Shown piece by piece: positions 26,691-37,100 of a stretch of DNA of 64,000 nt. The stretch's first letter is position 1; each line of letters begins with the position of its first letter. A program made the translations under genes and the position numbers. The DNA comes from Streptomyces sp. NBC_00237 (lineage in GTDB: Bacteria; Actinomycetota; Actinomycetes; Streptomycetales; Streptomycetaceae): positions 62,001 to 126,000 of the forward strand of contig NZ_JAPEMT010000005.1 in NCBI RefSeq assembly GCF_026342435.1. Direction: 5' to 3'. The notes beneath the pieces were generated by a model that saw only the letters and a list, made by a program, of their open reading frames with translations, was not told the DNA's origin and did not search any database.

Positions 26691-26957
26691 CGTATGAGGG
26701 GGCGTCACCCCGCCCGCAGGGGCGGGCGGCGCGCCATGGGGGTCGCGATGGGGGCTCCTTCGCCCGAAGCGGTGCTCCCCGGGAAGGTCACAACCAACCG
26801 CCAGGGCGACCTCTGGGACGCAGCCGCCACGGCCCGAACAGGGGGGTAGGCTGCCCGGCGTGCGCCTTCGGGGCGCGGGCCGGGCAGTTTGCTTGAGCGC
26901 CAGAAATCCCCAGTGATCTACGTACGACGAGATCCATGTACGACGGAGGAACCGGCT

Positions 26958-27620
26958 TTGCACGTCCAGGAATGGCTGGAGACCGTGCCTGCGGTCAGCA
27001 TCTACATCCTGGTGGGGGTGGTCATCGGTGTGGAGAGCCTCGGCATTCCGCTGCCCGGTGAGATCGTCCTCGTCAGTTCGGCCCTGCTCGCCTCCCAGCA
27101 CGGGGAGATCGACCCGTACATCCTGGGCGCGTGTGCCTCGGCGGGCGCGATCATCGGAGACTCGATCGGTTACGCGATCGGGCGCAGGGGAGGCAGGCCA
27201 CTGCTCGCCTGGATGGGCGGGAAGTTCCCGAAGCACTTCGGGGAGGCGCAGATCGCGATGGCGGAGCGGTCGTTCCAGAAGTGGGGCATGTGGGCGGTCT
27301 TCTTCGGCCGCTTCGTGGCGCTGCTGCGGATCTTCGCGGGGCCGCTCGCGGGGGTGCTGCGCATGCCGTACTGGAAGTTCCTGATCGCCAACGTGCTGGG
27401 CGGCATCGTCTGGGCGGGCGGCACGACCGCCGTCATCTACTCCGTGGGTGTCGTCGCGGAGGCGTGGCTGAAGCGCTTCTCGTGGCTGGGGCTGCTGCTG
27501 GCGGTGGTCTTCGGGATCGGGTCGATGCTGGTGCTGAAGAACCGGGCGAAGAAGGCGGCGGCGAAGATGGAGGCGGAGAAGGCGGAGTCTGAGCGGGTGG
27601 AGGTTTCGGTGGCGTCGTGA
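26958..27620 (+). CDS. DedA-family membrane protein
   Basis: A 220-residue protein with about five hydrophobic segments and the DedA signatures GIPLPGEIVLVSSA (near 30), GDSIGYAIGRRGG and FFGRFVALLRIFAGPLAG (near 115), containing the conserved arginines. DedA proteins are proposed flippases or half-transporters for polyprenyl-phosphate or phospholipid. The start is TTG 26958, with GGAGGA 7 bases upstream; no ATG fits. The C-terminus is Lys/Glu-rich. Confidence 0.88.
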   Translation: MHVQEWLETVPAVSIYILVGVVIGVESLGIPLPGEIVLVSSALLASQHGEIDPYILGACASAGAIIGDSIGYAIGRRGGRPLLAWMGGKFPKHFGEAQIAMAERSFQKWGMWAVFFGRFVALLRIFAGPLAGVLRMPYWKFLIANVLGGIVWAGGTTAVIYSVGVVAEAWLKRFSWLGLLLAVVFGIGSMLVLKNRAKKAAAKMEAEKAESERVEVSVAS

Positions 27621-28175
27621 GGGTGGGGGCTTTGTCGCTGGGAGGGGCTGCGGAGCGTGCCCTTCAGGGGCGCGGGGCTGTGTCACTGTGCGGCTCCGCC
27701 GCGCGGACGCGCCCCGTTAGGGGCGCGGGGAACTGCGCGACCAGCCACCCACCGAGCCGCGCGGCCGAGCGCTTGAGGCGAAGGGGCGGGACTGGGGCAG
27801 CGCCGCAGGCACCCGGGTGCGGCGCACTCATCGGCTGAGGCCGGGCGGACGGCACCAGGGTGGGGCGCACCCATAGGCGGAGGTAACGGCGGGCGGCTCC
27901 GGGGTGGGCCCGGAGCGAAGGGTGCCGCCCCCTTGCCCGCCCGTTCCGCCCCCGGGGGCGGCCCCGCCGCCCAAGGAGGCGAGGGAGGCGGAGGGCGGAG
28001 CCCAAGGGGGCCTAGGCAACGACCCCGCCGCTCAAGGAGGCTAGGCGGAGGCGCCAAAGGCGGCGGGGCGTGCGGCCCCGCCGCCCATGGGGACTGGGTG
28101 GCTGGCCGTCGCCCAAGGGGGATGGGTGGCTGGCGTGCCGCCCAACCCAAGGGGGCTGGGGGAGGGTCCCCGGAT
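27621..28175. repeat. Gene-free stretch of dispersed Streptomyces repeats
   Basis: About 555 bases without a believable gene. It holds a GGGGCGCGGGGAACTGCGCG-type repeat (near 27720) known to be scattered in Streptomyces genomes. A second block follows with recurring CCGCCCAAGGAGG- and CCAAGGGGGNTGGG-like units (about 27,960-28,160), some self-complementary. Open frames here are high-GC artefacts. Confidence 0.7.
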
Positions 28176-29249
28176 TCAGGCGGTGGCAGGCGTGCCCGAG
28201 GCGCTGGGGAAGGGGTCCTGCTGCTCCGCGGACCGCGACACGGGCTGTGGCTTGCCGAGCGCCGCCGAGGCATAAGCCGCGAGCACCGTGGCGACCACGT
28301 CGCGCCCGGTGCGGGCCCCCACCGCCGGAGCGCGCTCGCCCCGCACCGCAGCGGTGAAGTCGCGCAGCTGGTCGCGGAAGGCGATCGCCACGTCCGCGGT
28401 GATGTCGGCAGGAGCACGCAGCTCCACAGCATCTCCCGAACCCGCCGCCAGCCACAGCCCCTTGGCCTTCGAGGCGCGCAACGTGCCCTTCTCACCCGTG
28501 ATTTCGAACTCGTCGAGGTCGGAGAGCGCACCCGCCGTCACCGAGACCGTCGCCCGTATGCCGCCCTCCAGCTCCAGGTGCAGCAGCCCCTCCGTCTCCA
28601 CCGGCACATCGCGGCGCACGATCCGCGCGTCGACCCGCAGCGGGCGGGCGCCGGTGATCCAGGTGACCCGGTCCACGCAGTGCGCCCCGATGTTCATCAC
28701 CGCGCCGCCGCCCGCGAGTTCCGGATCGAAGAACCACGCGGGCCGGTGGCCGGGCCGGTAGTCGGTGGCCCGGCGGTCGACGACCGAGACGGGAGCACCG
28801 ATCAGCCCGCCGCGCACCGCCTGCTGAGCGGCGGTGGTGAGCGGCAGATAGTGCTGGATGTGACCAAGGAAGAGCGCAACGTCCGCCTCCCCAAAGGCAT
28901 CTGACACCACGTCACAATCGCTGAGCGTGGTCGCCATCGGCTTCTCCAGCAGTACGGGAATCCCGGCGCGCGCCGCGGCGAGCGCGGGCTCCACGTGCAG
29001 GGCGTGCGGGGTGCACACCACCAGCGCGTCCACCAGGCCCTCGTCCAGCATCTGCGCGTAACCGGTGGTGACCTTGGCGCCCGTGAGGTCCGCGAGGGAG
29101 CGGGCGCGGTCCTCGGCGATGTCGTGGACCGCGGCCACCCGCGCCTCGTCGGGCAGTGCGAGCGCGGCCTCCGCGTGCAGCCGGGCAGCGCCTCCCGCGC
29201 CGACGAGTCCGAGCCGTACGGCACCTGTGGGGGGCACTGCTGGGGGCAT
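28176..29249 (-). CDS. Gfo/Idh/MocA-family dehydrogenase of the polysaccharide locus
   Basis: A 357-residue protein with an N-terminal Rossmann motif (GLVGAGGAARLHAEA near residue 14), the cofactor-site EKP (LLEKPMATT near 98) and the substrate-domain AVMNIGAHCVD near 190. It should oxidize or reduce a sugar or uronate with NAD(P). It stands upstream of the GntR regulator gene on the same strand. A palindrome like that at the sugar-transporter promoter lies 65 bases before its start, tying it to the same regulon. Confidence 0.87.
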   Translation of the reverse strand: MPPAVPPTGAVRLGLVGAGGAARLHAEAALALPDEARVAAVHDIAEDRARSLADLTGAKVTTGYAQMLDEGLVDALVVCTPHALHVEPALAAARAGIPVLLEKPMATTLSDCDVVSDAFGEADVALFLGHIQHYLPLTTAAQQAVRGGLIGAPVSVVDRRATDYRPGHRPAWFFDPELAGGGAVMNIGAHCVDRVTWITGARPLRVDARIVRRDVPVETEGLLHLELEGGIRATVSVTAGALSDLDEFEITGEKGTLRASKAKGLWLAAGSGDAVELRAPADITADVAIAFRDQLRDFTAAVRGERAPAVGARTGRDVVATVLAAYASAALGKPQPVSRSAEQQDPFPSASGTPATA

Positions 29250-29313
29250 GACTACCTCGCTGGTCCGGGGGGCTGAGCCACCACCCTCGCGAATTCAACC
29301 CCTGAATACAACC

Positions 29314-29327
29314 CATTAGAAGGAATG
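29314..29327. promoter_or_regulatory. Candidate operator CATTAGAAGGAATG
   Basis: Matches the palindrome CATTCGTACGAATG (30646) at 11 of 14 positions and keeps the CATT/AATG arms. It lies upstream of the Gfo/Idh gene, in the gap between it and the regulator gene. Confidence 0.55.
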
Positions 29328-29378
29328 AATCGCACGCACGAACCCCTGACCTCCCCCGTCCAGCCGCCCGCCAACCCC

Positions 29379-30488
29379 TCAGCCCACCGGCCCCGTCGAG
29401 TCCCGTACCACCAGCCGGGGCACCACCAACTGCTGCACCACCGGTGCCGTCGGGTCCTCGATCCGGCGCAGCAGCGTACGCGCCGCGAGCCGTCCGACCT
29501 CGGCCTTCGCGGGCGAGACCGCCGTCAGCGGCACTTCCGACAGCTCCGCCACCTCGTCGTCGTACCCGACCAGCGAGAGGTCCCCCGGCACCGAGAGTCC
29601 GCGCCGTCTCGCCGCCGAGACGAGCAGCGCCGCCTCCCGGTCCGCGAAGCAGACCGCCGCCGTCGCACCCGCCGCGAGGAGCTCGTCCAGGAAGACGTCC
29701 GCATCCGGGGCGTCCCACCGGCCCCGGCCCGCGTGCGGCGCGTCCGCCAGGTCGAGCCCCGAGTCCACCAGCGCCTCACGGAACCCGGTGGCGACGGCGT
29801 CGGCGTGGTACGGGCTGTCCCGCTGGAGGTAGCCGATGCGGGTGTGGCCGAGCGAGACCAGGTGGCGCACCGCCACGTACGCCCCGGCGGAATGATTCGA
29901 GCAGACGAATTCATGGTGGTCGGCGGCGGTCGCGAAACGCCGCTCCACCATCACCACCGGCACCCCGAGGGACTCGATCGCGTCGTGTTGGCGCATCGGG
30001 TCGGCGCCCGGCTCCAGCTCCGGCACGAGCAGCAGCCCGGTCGCCCCGGCGGCCAGCATGCCGTCGATGGCGGACCGCTCCTGACCTGCGTCGTAACCCG
30101 TACTGCGGATCATCATCTGGGCGCCGCCACGGGTCAGCTCGGCCTCGATCGCGGCGATGACCCGGGGGTAGTAGTACGTCATCGAGGGCACGCAGATGCC
30201 CACCACGGGGCCCGGCCCGGACGCGGTGCCCGGGGTGCCCGCGCGTTCGGCGGTGTCTTCGGCGATGTACGTGCCCGAGCCCTGCCGCCGGTAGACCAGG
30301 CCGTCCGCGACCAGCAGGTCAACCGCCCGGCGCACCGTGTTCAGGCTGACGCCCTGCTCCTTGGCGAGCTGCTGCTCGGTGGGCAGGCGGCCGTCGGGCC
30401 AGCGCAACTCGGCCACGCCTCGGCGCAGTTCTTCGGCGAGGCGGCGGAACTTCTCCCCACGTGCGGCGGGGCGTTCAGGGGCGGTCAT
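29379..30488 (-). CDS. GntR/LacI-hybrid sugar-responsive regulator
   Basis: A 369-residue protein. Residues 10-75 form a GntR-type winged helix (RLPTEQQLAKEQGVSLNTVRRAVDLL core), and residues 95-365 form a LacI-like periplasmic-binding ligand domain (VVGICVPSMTYYYPRVI onward). The same layout is found in AraR-type regulators, which bind sugars and release DNA. The divergent ABC importer and lyase genes, and the oxidoreductase behind it, are the likely targets. Candidate sites at 30646 and 29314 resemble the short palindromes bound by that class. Confidence 0.9.
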   Translation of the reverse strand: MTAPERPAARGEKFRRLAEELRRGVAELRWPDGRLPTEQQLAKEQGVSLNTVRRAVDLLVADGLVYRRQGSGTYIAEDTAERAGTPGTASGPGPVVGICVPSMTYYYPRVIAAIEAELTRGGAQMMIRSTGYDAGQERSAIDGMLAAGATGLLLVPELEPGADPMRQHDAIESLGVPVVMVERRFATAADHHEFVCSNHSAGAYVAVRHLVSLGHTRIGYLQRDSPYHADAVATGFREALVDSGLDLADAPHAGRGRWDAPDADVFLDELLAAGATAAVCFADREAALLVSAARRRGLSVPGDLSLVGYDDEVAELSEVPLTAVSPAKAEVGRLAARTLLRRIEDPTAPVVQQLVVPRLVVRDSTGPVG

Positions 30489-30545
30489 CGGATCTCCCGA
30501 CGGACGAGGGAGGTCTCCCGATGGACAAGGGAGGTCTCCCGACGA
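30489..30545. repeat. Three 21-bp direct repeats at the regulator's leader
   Basis: The core GGTCTCCCGA recurs at 21-bp intervals (near 30491 as GATCTCCCGA, then 30512 and 30533), and two copies sit in the palindrome GGGAGGTCTCCC. On the minus strand each supplies CGGGAGA, and the nearest one serves as the regulator gene's ribosome site. Confidence 0.7.
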
Positions 30546-30645
30546 GAAACCGACGACTGACGGACGGACATAAGGGCTCCAAGGGGGGCGTCCAGGGCGT
30601 TCACTGCACCTTCAAGGGTATGTATCGAGCCGGTAACGGAAAATT

Positions 30646-30691
30646 CATTCGTACGAATGCCTTGACCTTAGTGCAGCGACGGCAACAGAAT
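30646..30691 (+). promoter_or_regulatory. Perfect operator CATTCGTACGAATG and overlapping promoter
   Basis: A fully symmetric 14-bp palindrome (30646-30659) lies 2 bases before TTGACC (30662-30667). After an 18-base spacer comes CAGAAT (30686-30691). Binding of the GntR/LacI-type protein would overlap RNA polymerase at the importer operon promoter. Confidence 0.75.
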
Positions 30692-30767
30692 CCGGGCATT
30701 CCTTCCTTCCCCAGCTCGTCCTCCTTCGGCGCCCGAGAACGTGCGCCCGAGAACGGTGGTGTCCCAC

Positions 30768-32081
30768 ATGAGACTTCGTACCACGACCACGAGCACGGCA
30801 CTCGTCGCCGTAGCCGCCCTGACCCTGGCCCTCTCCGCCTGCGGCGGTGCGAGCAGCACCGGCGGCGACGCGGAGACCAAGGAGTTCACCTACTGGTCGA
30901 TGTACAAGGAGGACGAGCCGCGCGCCCAGGTCATCAAGGACGCGGTCGCCGCCTTCACCCAGGAGACCGGCATCAAGGTCGAGCTGATCTTCCAGGGCCG
31001 TGAGGTCCTCAACAAGCTCCAGCCGACGCTGGTCGGCGGCAACGTCGCCGCCGACCTGGTCGACCAGAGCCAGTTCAAGATCCGCGACACCCTCGCCGCC
31101 ACCGGCAACGCCCGCGACCTGTCCGCCGTGTACGACGCGAAGGTCACCGGCGAGACGAAGACCGTCGGCGAGACCGTTCCCCGGGCGTACCAGGACCTGG
31201 TCAAGGACAAGGAAGGACACACCTATCTGATCCCCACCAACGTGCAGACCTGGCAGGTCTTCTTCAACAAGAAGCAGCTCCCGGACGTCGCGGCCCACCC
31301 GCCGAAGACCTTCGACGAGTTCATCGCCCTCCTTGACCAGCGCAAGGCTGCCGGAAGGGCCCCGCTCGCCCTCGACGGCGACATCCTCGCCTACGTCGAC
31401 CAGTGGGTCTCGACCCTGATGATCCGCGAACTGGGCGCGGGTAACTGGAAGACGGTCCTGGAGGACAAGACGGGTGCGGGCTTCGACAAGCCCGAGGTCC
31501 TCAAGGCCGCGCAGAACGCCGAGAGGATCGGCAGGGGGAAGTACTTCGTCGACGGCTGGGACGCGAGCAAGTTTCCCGCGATCCAGCAGAAGTGGGCGCA
31601 GAACAAGGCCGACCTCCTCTACATGGGCACCTGGGGCCCGTCCGAGACCGGCGAGATCGCGGGCAAGGACTTCGAGTACGGCTCCTTCCCGTTCCCGAAG
31701 ACGGCCGCCGGTCACGACTCGGAGCAGGCCAGCCTCTACGGCTACGGCATTCCGAAGAAGGCCAGGAACGGCGTCGCCGCGGAGAAGTTCATCCAGTTCT
31801 TCCTCGGCAAGAAGTGGATGGACCGCCTCGCCACCGAGGAGAAGTCCATCACCGTCCGCCAGGACGTCACCTCGGTCAAGGACCTCCAGGGCCCGCAGAA
31901 GGCGCTGAAGGACGCGGGCGCGATCCACGTCAGCCAGGACGGCGCGGAAGGCATGTCCGACTGGGAGACCAAGATCGCCCAGCCGCTCAGCAAGAAGATC
32001 ATCTCGGGACGGATCAGCGCCGCCGACTACGTCGCCGAGCTGAAGAAGAGCACCGTCAACTGGTGGAAGGCCAACGGCTGA
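30768..32081 (+). CDS. Sugar ABC transporter substrate-binding lipoprotein
   Basis: A 437-residue family-1 extracellular solute-binding protein. The signal peptide ends in lipobox LSACG, followed by FTYWSMYKEDEPRAQ, DQSQFKI and WVSTLMIREL in the ligand cleft. ATG 30768 is used; an upstream in-frame ATG at 30741 gives a worse signal peptide. It delivers a carbohydrate, probably an oligosaccharide released by the lyase encoded last in the operon. It overlaps the permease gene by one base (TGATG). There is no ATPase gene here, so a shared MsiK-type ATPase is expected, as in other Streptomyces sugar importers. Confidence 0.93.
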   Translation: MRLRTTTTSTALVAVAALTLALSACGGASSTGGDAETKEFTYWSMYKEDEPRAQVIKDAVAAFTQETGIKVELIFQGREVLNKLQPTLVGGNVAADLVDQSQFKIRDTLAATGNARDLSAVYDAKVTGETKTVGETVPRAYQDLVKDKEGHTYLIPTNVQTWQVFFNKKQLPDVAAHPPKTFDEFIALLDQRKAAGRAPLALDGDILAYVDQWVSTLMIRELGAGNWKTVLEDKTGAGFDKPEVLKAAQNAERIGRGKYFVDGWDASKFPAIQQKWAQNKADLLYMGTWGPSETGEIAGKDFEYGSFPFPKTAAGHDSEQASLYGYGIPKKARNGVAAEKFIQFFLGKKWMDRLATEEKSITVRQDVTSVKDLQGPQKALKDAGAIHVSQDGAEGMSDWETKIAQPLSKKIISGRISAADYVAELKKSTVNWWKANG

Positions 32082-33133
32082 TGAGCACCGCCTCCGCCGA
32101 GGTCCAGGATCCCCAGGCGTCCGCCGCACCGCCCCGGGCCCTGCCCGACCCGGCCGCCGCGCCCCCCGGCGCCGTCGTCGACGTACCGCCGAAGGGGGAA
32201 GACGTACCGCCGAAGAGGGAAAGGGAGAAGAAGGACGACACGGCCAGCCCGCTCGAACGAGGCCGCCGACGCCTCTTCGTCCCCTTCGTCGGCCCGGCGT
32301 TCTTCCTCTACGCGGTGGCCGTCGTCGCCCCGACGGTCTTCACGCTCGTTCTCTCCTTCGCCAAGTGGGCCGGGTCAGGACCCGTCGAGTGGGTGGGCTT
32401 CGACAACTACCGGCGCCTCTGGTACGACGACGTCTTCGCCTCGTCCTTCGGCAACACCCTGCTGATCCTCTTCGGCGTCGGCTTCGGCACCTTCCTGCTC
32501 AGCTTCTTCTTCACCACGGTGCTGCGCGAGATGGCGGGCCGGAAGTTCGTCCGCGCGGTGATCTTCTTCCCGAACGCGGTGTCCGCCCTCGCGATCTCCA
32601 TCCTCTGGGGCTTCCTCTTCCAGGCGGACGGCCTGATCAACAAGGTGATGGGCGCGCTCGGCCTGGACGCCCCGCCCCGCTGGCTCGCCGACGACAACCT
32701 CTTCTACGTCATCTGCGTCGGCCTGGTCTGGATCAACACCGGCTTCTACACGACCATCCTGATGGCCGCCGTGGACCGCATCCCGATCACCCTCTACGAG
32801 GCCGCCGACCTCGAAGGCGCCAACGCCTGGCAGAAGTTCCGCCACGTCACCCTGCCGATGATGTGGGACGCCGTCGCGGTGAGCGCCACCCTCTGGGTGA
32901 TCAGCGCCATCAAGATCTTCGAGTTCATCTACGTCTTCGCGGGCGCCGCCGGATCCACCCCGACCACCAAGTCCTGGACGCTGTCCCTGTACGCCTACGC
33001 CGAGGCGTTCCAGCCGACCGGCGTGGCCAGGTTCGGCGCGTCCGCCGCGGCCACGGTCGTGACGCTCGTCCTGATCGTCCTGCTCATCGTGCTGACCCGC
33101 CGCCTCACGCGTCGAGAGTCCCTGGAGTTCTGA
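32081..33133 (+). CDS. Sugar ABC transporter permease (MalF type)
   Basis: A 350-residue inner-membrane protein. A 65-residue charged/Pro-rich leader precedes six membrane segments and the permease coupling loop EAADLEGANAWQKFRHVTLP (near 245; the EAA motif). It forms the channel together with the next gene product. Its start overlaps the binding-protein stop as TGATG. Confidence 0.93.
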   Translation: MSTASAEVQDPQASAAPPRALPDPAAAPPGAVVDVPPKGEDVPPKREREKKDDTASPLERGRRRLFVPFVGPAFFLYAVAVVAPTVFTLVLSFAKWAGSGPVEWVGFDNYRRLWYDDVFASSFGNTLLILFGVGFGTFLLSFFFTTVLREMAGRKFVRAVIFFPNAVSALAISILWGFLFQADGLINKVMGALGLDAPPRWLADDNLFYVICVGLVWINTGFYTTILMAAVDRIPITLYEAADLEGANAWQKFRHVTLPMMWDAVAVSATLWVISAIKIFEFIYVFAGAAGSTPTTKSWTLSLYAYAEAFQPTGVARFGASAAATVVTLVLIVLLIVLTRRLTRRESLEF

Positions 33134-33136
33134 CCC

Positions 33137-34021
33137 ATGGCCAACCCCGCACTGCCCCGCCCCGTGCTCACCCCGGCCCCCCGGCGGAAGTTCCAGCGGC
33201 CACGCCTCCAGCACGTCGTCCATACCGTCGTCTGGGCCATGGTCGCCTTCGACCTCCTCGTCCTCGTCTGGATGGCGCTGTCGTCCTTCAAGACCGCCCG
33301 GGAGATCTTCGCGACGCCGTTCGGGCTGCCCGAGAACTGGCAGCTGGAGAACTGGGCCCGCGCCTGGGAGGTCGGCGACTTCGGCCCGGCCATCCTCCGT
33401 ACGCTCCTCGTCGTGGCCGCCACCGCGATCGGCACGGTCGCCGTCGCGGCCCCCGCCGCCTACGCGCTCAGCCGGTTCGGGGCGCGCTCCGCGAACGGGC
33501 TGACCTCCTTCATGGCGATGGGCCTCGGCATCCCGATCCAGGCGATCATGCTGCCGCTGTTCGTGGCGATGTCGCAGATCGGCCTGGTCAACAGCCTCGG
33601 CGGACTCATCCTCGTCTACGTCGCGACGTCCGTCCCCTTCGCCGTCTTCTTCCTCACCGCCTTCTTCCGCAGCCTCTCGGCCGAGCTGGAAGAGGCCGCC
33701 GCCCTGGACGGGGCCACCCCCTGGCGGACGTTCTGGCAGATCATGCTGCCGCTGGCCCGCTCCGGCATCGTCACCCTCGTCATCCTCAACGTGATCGGCC
33801 ACTGGAGCGAGGGCATGCTCGCGATGATCTTCCTCCAGGACCCGCAGCAGCAGACCCTCTCGCTCGCCCTCCTCGGCTTCATGTCCCGCGTGCAGTTCAG
33901 CGGCGCGGACTGGGGCGGCCTGTTCGCCGCGATCGGCCTGGTCGTGCTGCCCCTGCTGCTTGTCTACCTCTGGCTGGGCCGCCGGATCATCGAGGGCATG
34001 ACGCTGGGCTCCGGCAAGTAA
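33137..34021 (+). CDS. Sugar ABC transporter permease (MalG type)
   Basis: A 294-residue permease with six predicted membrane segments and the EAA loop EEAAALDGATPWRTFWQIMLP (near 190). It starts 3 bases after the first permease stop. Partner of the MalF-type protein. The lyase gene follows 86 bases later, with its own AAGGAG ribosome site. Confidence 0.93.
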   Translation: MANPALPRPVLTPAPRRKFQRPRLQHVVHTVVWAMVAFDLLVLVWMALSSFKTAREIFATPFGLPENWQLENWARAWEVGDFGPAILRTLLVVAATAIGTVAVAAPAAYALSRFGARSANGLTSFMAMGLGIPIQAIMLPLFVAMSQIGLVNSLGGLILVYVATSVPFAVFFLTAFFRSLSAELEEAAALDGATPWRTFWQIMLPLARSGIVTLVILNVIGHWSEGMLAMIFLQDPQQQTLSLALLGFMSRVQFSGADWGGLFAAIGLVVLPLLLVYLWLGRRIIEGMTLGSGK

Positions 34022-34107
34022 CACCCCTCCACGACACGGCAGTCGGCACCACCGCAGCTGGCTCCACGGCACGTCCCCCCATCCCCTTCTCGTCAAAGGA
34101 GACGAGT

Positions 34108-37100
34108 GTGCCCGCTCGCAGAACGGTCGCCGCGTCCATCACCCTGGCGGCGCTGACCACCGGCCTCACGGCCGTCGCCCCCGCCGCGTCCGCCGAGGAC
34201 CCCCTCGTCGTCAACGGCGGCTTCGAGTCCTTCACCTCGGGCGCCCCCGAGGGGTGGGGCGTCTGGAAGCCCGCCGGTGACGGCCAGGTGCTCTCCTCCG
34301 ACGACGCCACCGAAGGAGCGCGCTCCGTCGAACTGCGCACCGACAGCCCCGACGACCGCGTCGCCGTCACCCAGAGGGCGAAGCTGCCCAGCGCCGACGG
34401 CGGCTGGATCAAGGTCTCCGCACAGGTCCGCGCCCAGGGCCTGTCGGGCGGCCGGGCGAGCGTCCGCGTCCAGTTCAAGACGGCGAGCGGCACCGGCGCC
34501 GGTTCCCTCCGGTACGTGGGCGCCGCCACCGGCACCAGCACCTGGAGCCGCGTTGAGGTGTACGTCGAAGTCCCTGCCGGAGCAGCCCAGTTGAGCGTGG
34601 AGCCGATGGCCGACGGCGCGGTCGGCAGTTACTTCCTGGACGACCTGCGGATCGACTGGGCCGGAGACCTCGCCCCGGTCGGCGGCTGGACCCGCGTCCC
34701 GCTCTCCGGCACCCCCGGCCTCGCCCTCGACGAGCAGACCCGGCACGCGGGCAGGCCCACGCTGCGCATCGACGCGAAGGCCGGACAGCAGGGCCGCTTC
34801 CGCCGGGACTTCCCCGTGACCACCCGCCGGGTCTACCGCTCCGAGGTGTGGGCCAAGCTCGCCGGTGTCACGTGCAAGCAGAGCGTCTTCGAGGTCGCGT
34901 ACACCCCGCTGTCCGGCGGCAGGCCGGTCATCGGCCCGGACCGGAAGGAGATCCGGTACGCGTACAGGGCCCTCGACCAGGAGCGAGCCGACTTCCACCT
35001 CCTCTCCCACAACGTGCCGATCCCCGACGGCGCCGACTCCCTGCGCGTCGAGCTGACGTACGCGGGCCCCGGCACGGTGTGGGCCGACAGTGCGTACGCG
35101 CCCGAGCTCCGGCCCGACCGGGTCGGCGGGAAGTACCCCAGCAGCCGTGTCCAGCACCCCCTGAACAACCCGCAGAACATGATGGGCCTGGCCGACTGGA
35201 ACGGCATCGCCGCCGAGTCCGCCGACGCCAAGCGCGAGAAGCTCGGCGCACTCGCCACCGCCGACGAGGCCATGTACCTCGCGGAAGCGCGGAAGTCCGC
35301 CGCCTCCCGTACGGGACTCGATCAACACCCGGAGTTCGAAGCCCAGTTGAGGCGCTTCGCCGAACTCGGCGGCACCGAGGACAAGCGCCGCGCCGTTCTC
35401 GGCCTGACCGCCTTCGCCGAGGGCTACGACCAGGTCCCGTACGTGCACGCCTCCTGGTCGAAGAACACCATCCCCTTCAACGCCGTCCGCGCGTACGACC
35501 TCGTCCACGACGCCCCCGACTGGACGCCCGAGAGCCGGGCCGCCGTCGAGAAGTGGCTGCGCGACACCGTCGTCACCTTTGTGAACCTCGCCGACCACCG
35601 GACCGTGGGCCAGCACAACATCGAGGTGTACGGCTTCCGTTACGCGTTCGGCGTCGCCTCCGTACTCGGCGACCCTGACCTGATCCGGCACGTACTGCCC
35701 ATGGCGGACCGGATGTTCAGCGGCGAGCAGTTCTTCGCCGACGGCAACTGGGAGGAGGGCTCCGTCTCCTACCACGACCAGGTCGCCGTCTTCGGCCGGG
35801 GCGCCTTCCAGCTCCTCGCCGACAACTTCAGCGACCCGGCGGGCTACGCGGACACGACGTACGGGCTGAAGCTCGCCCGCACCGACCTGATCCCGAAGCG
35901 CTATCCGGTCTTCGCCAAGACCGACCGCCCCGGCGAGGAACTGCGCTACCCGGACGGCGCGCCGATCACCCTCAACGACACCCACTTCCTGCCCGCCGAC
36001 CAGGCGGTCGCCGACGACCCGATCAGACCGGAGTACCTCCGCAACGTCGAGCAATACCACTACGGCTACTTCGGCCTCACCGCCGGGAACACCAAGGACG
36101 CCACGCACGCGGGCCTGATGCTCCCGCAGTACAGCGAGGGCCTGCCCTACAAGGCAGGACACGGCCACGGCAGCCACCTCTCGCTGAACCTCTGGGGCTC
36201 CGGCATGGAGGTGCTGCCCGACCAGGGCTACCCGGTCAAGCCGGACAACAACCGGTATTGGCACATGGACACCCCCGCCCACAACACCCCCTGGATCTGG
36301 TCCCGTTCGGCCACGCCGCAGGAGTGCGCCGACGCACTGCCCACCCGGGCCGCCCTCCTCGCGTACGACGACGGGGCGCGCTCGGGCAAGCAGGTCCAGC
36401 TCGTCGAGGCGAGCGAGCCGGGTCCCGCGTCCGACAAGGCCGAGGTCAAGCGGCGGCTGCTCGCCGTGATCCAGGTGCCCGGCGGCCGCCCGTACACCGT
36501 GGAGCTCTCCCGGCTCAAGGGCGGCGACGCGCACCAGTGGTTCCTGCGGGCGTCCGAGGACGAGGACAACACCCTCGACACGGCCCTCCCGCTCAAGGAC
36601 GGCGGCGCGACGGTCAAGGACTACTACGCGGCCTCCGGCCACGACGAGGGCCTCGCCGAGGACCGCGACCTGATGAAGGCCCCGAAGGTCGGCGACGGAG
36701 CGAAGGATCTCTCCTTCACCTGGACCGGCGACCGCACCGGCACCGGAGTGCGCGCCTTCGTCAACGGCACCGAGGGCGACGAGGTGATCTTCTCCAAGAC
36801 CCCCACCCTGCGCCGCACCGCCAACGAGATCCCCCGGAAGAACGACTTCCCCAACTGGCACTTCCAGCGCCGCTCCCTGGTCACCCCGGACGCCACCACG
36901 ACCTACGGAGCCGTCTACGACACCTGGCGCGAGGGCCAGCAGCCGCAGCTGACGTCCTCGGCCTTCGAGACCGGCTACCAGGGCGACGCGATGACCACGG
37001 TCGTCCGCACCGAGACCGACCGCCACCGCGACACCGTGTACGTCAGCGACGACGTCACGGTCCGCGACGTCGACGGCATGAAGCTCGCCGGACGCTTCGT

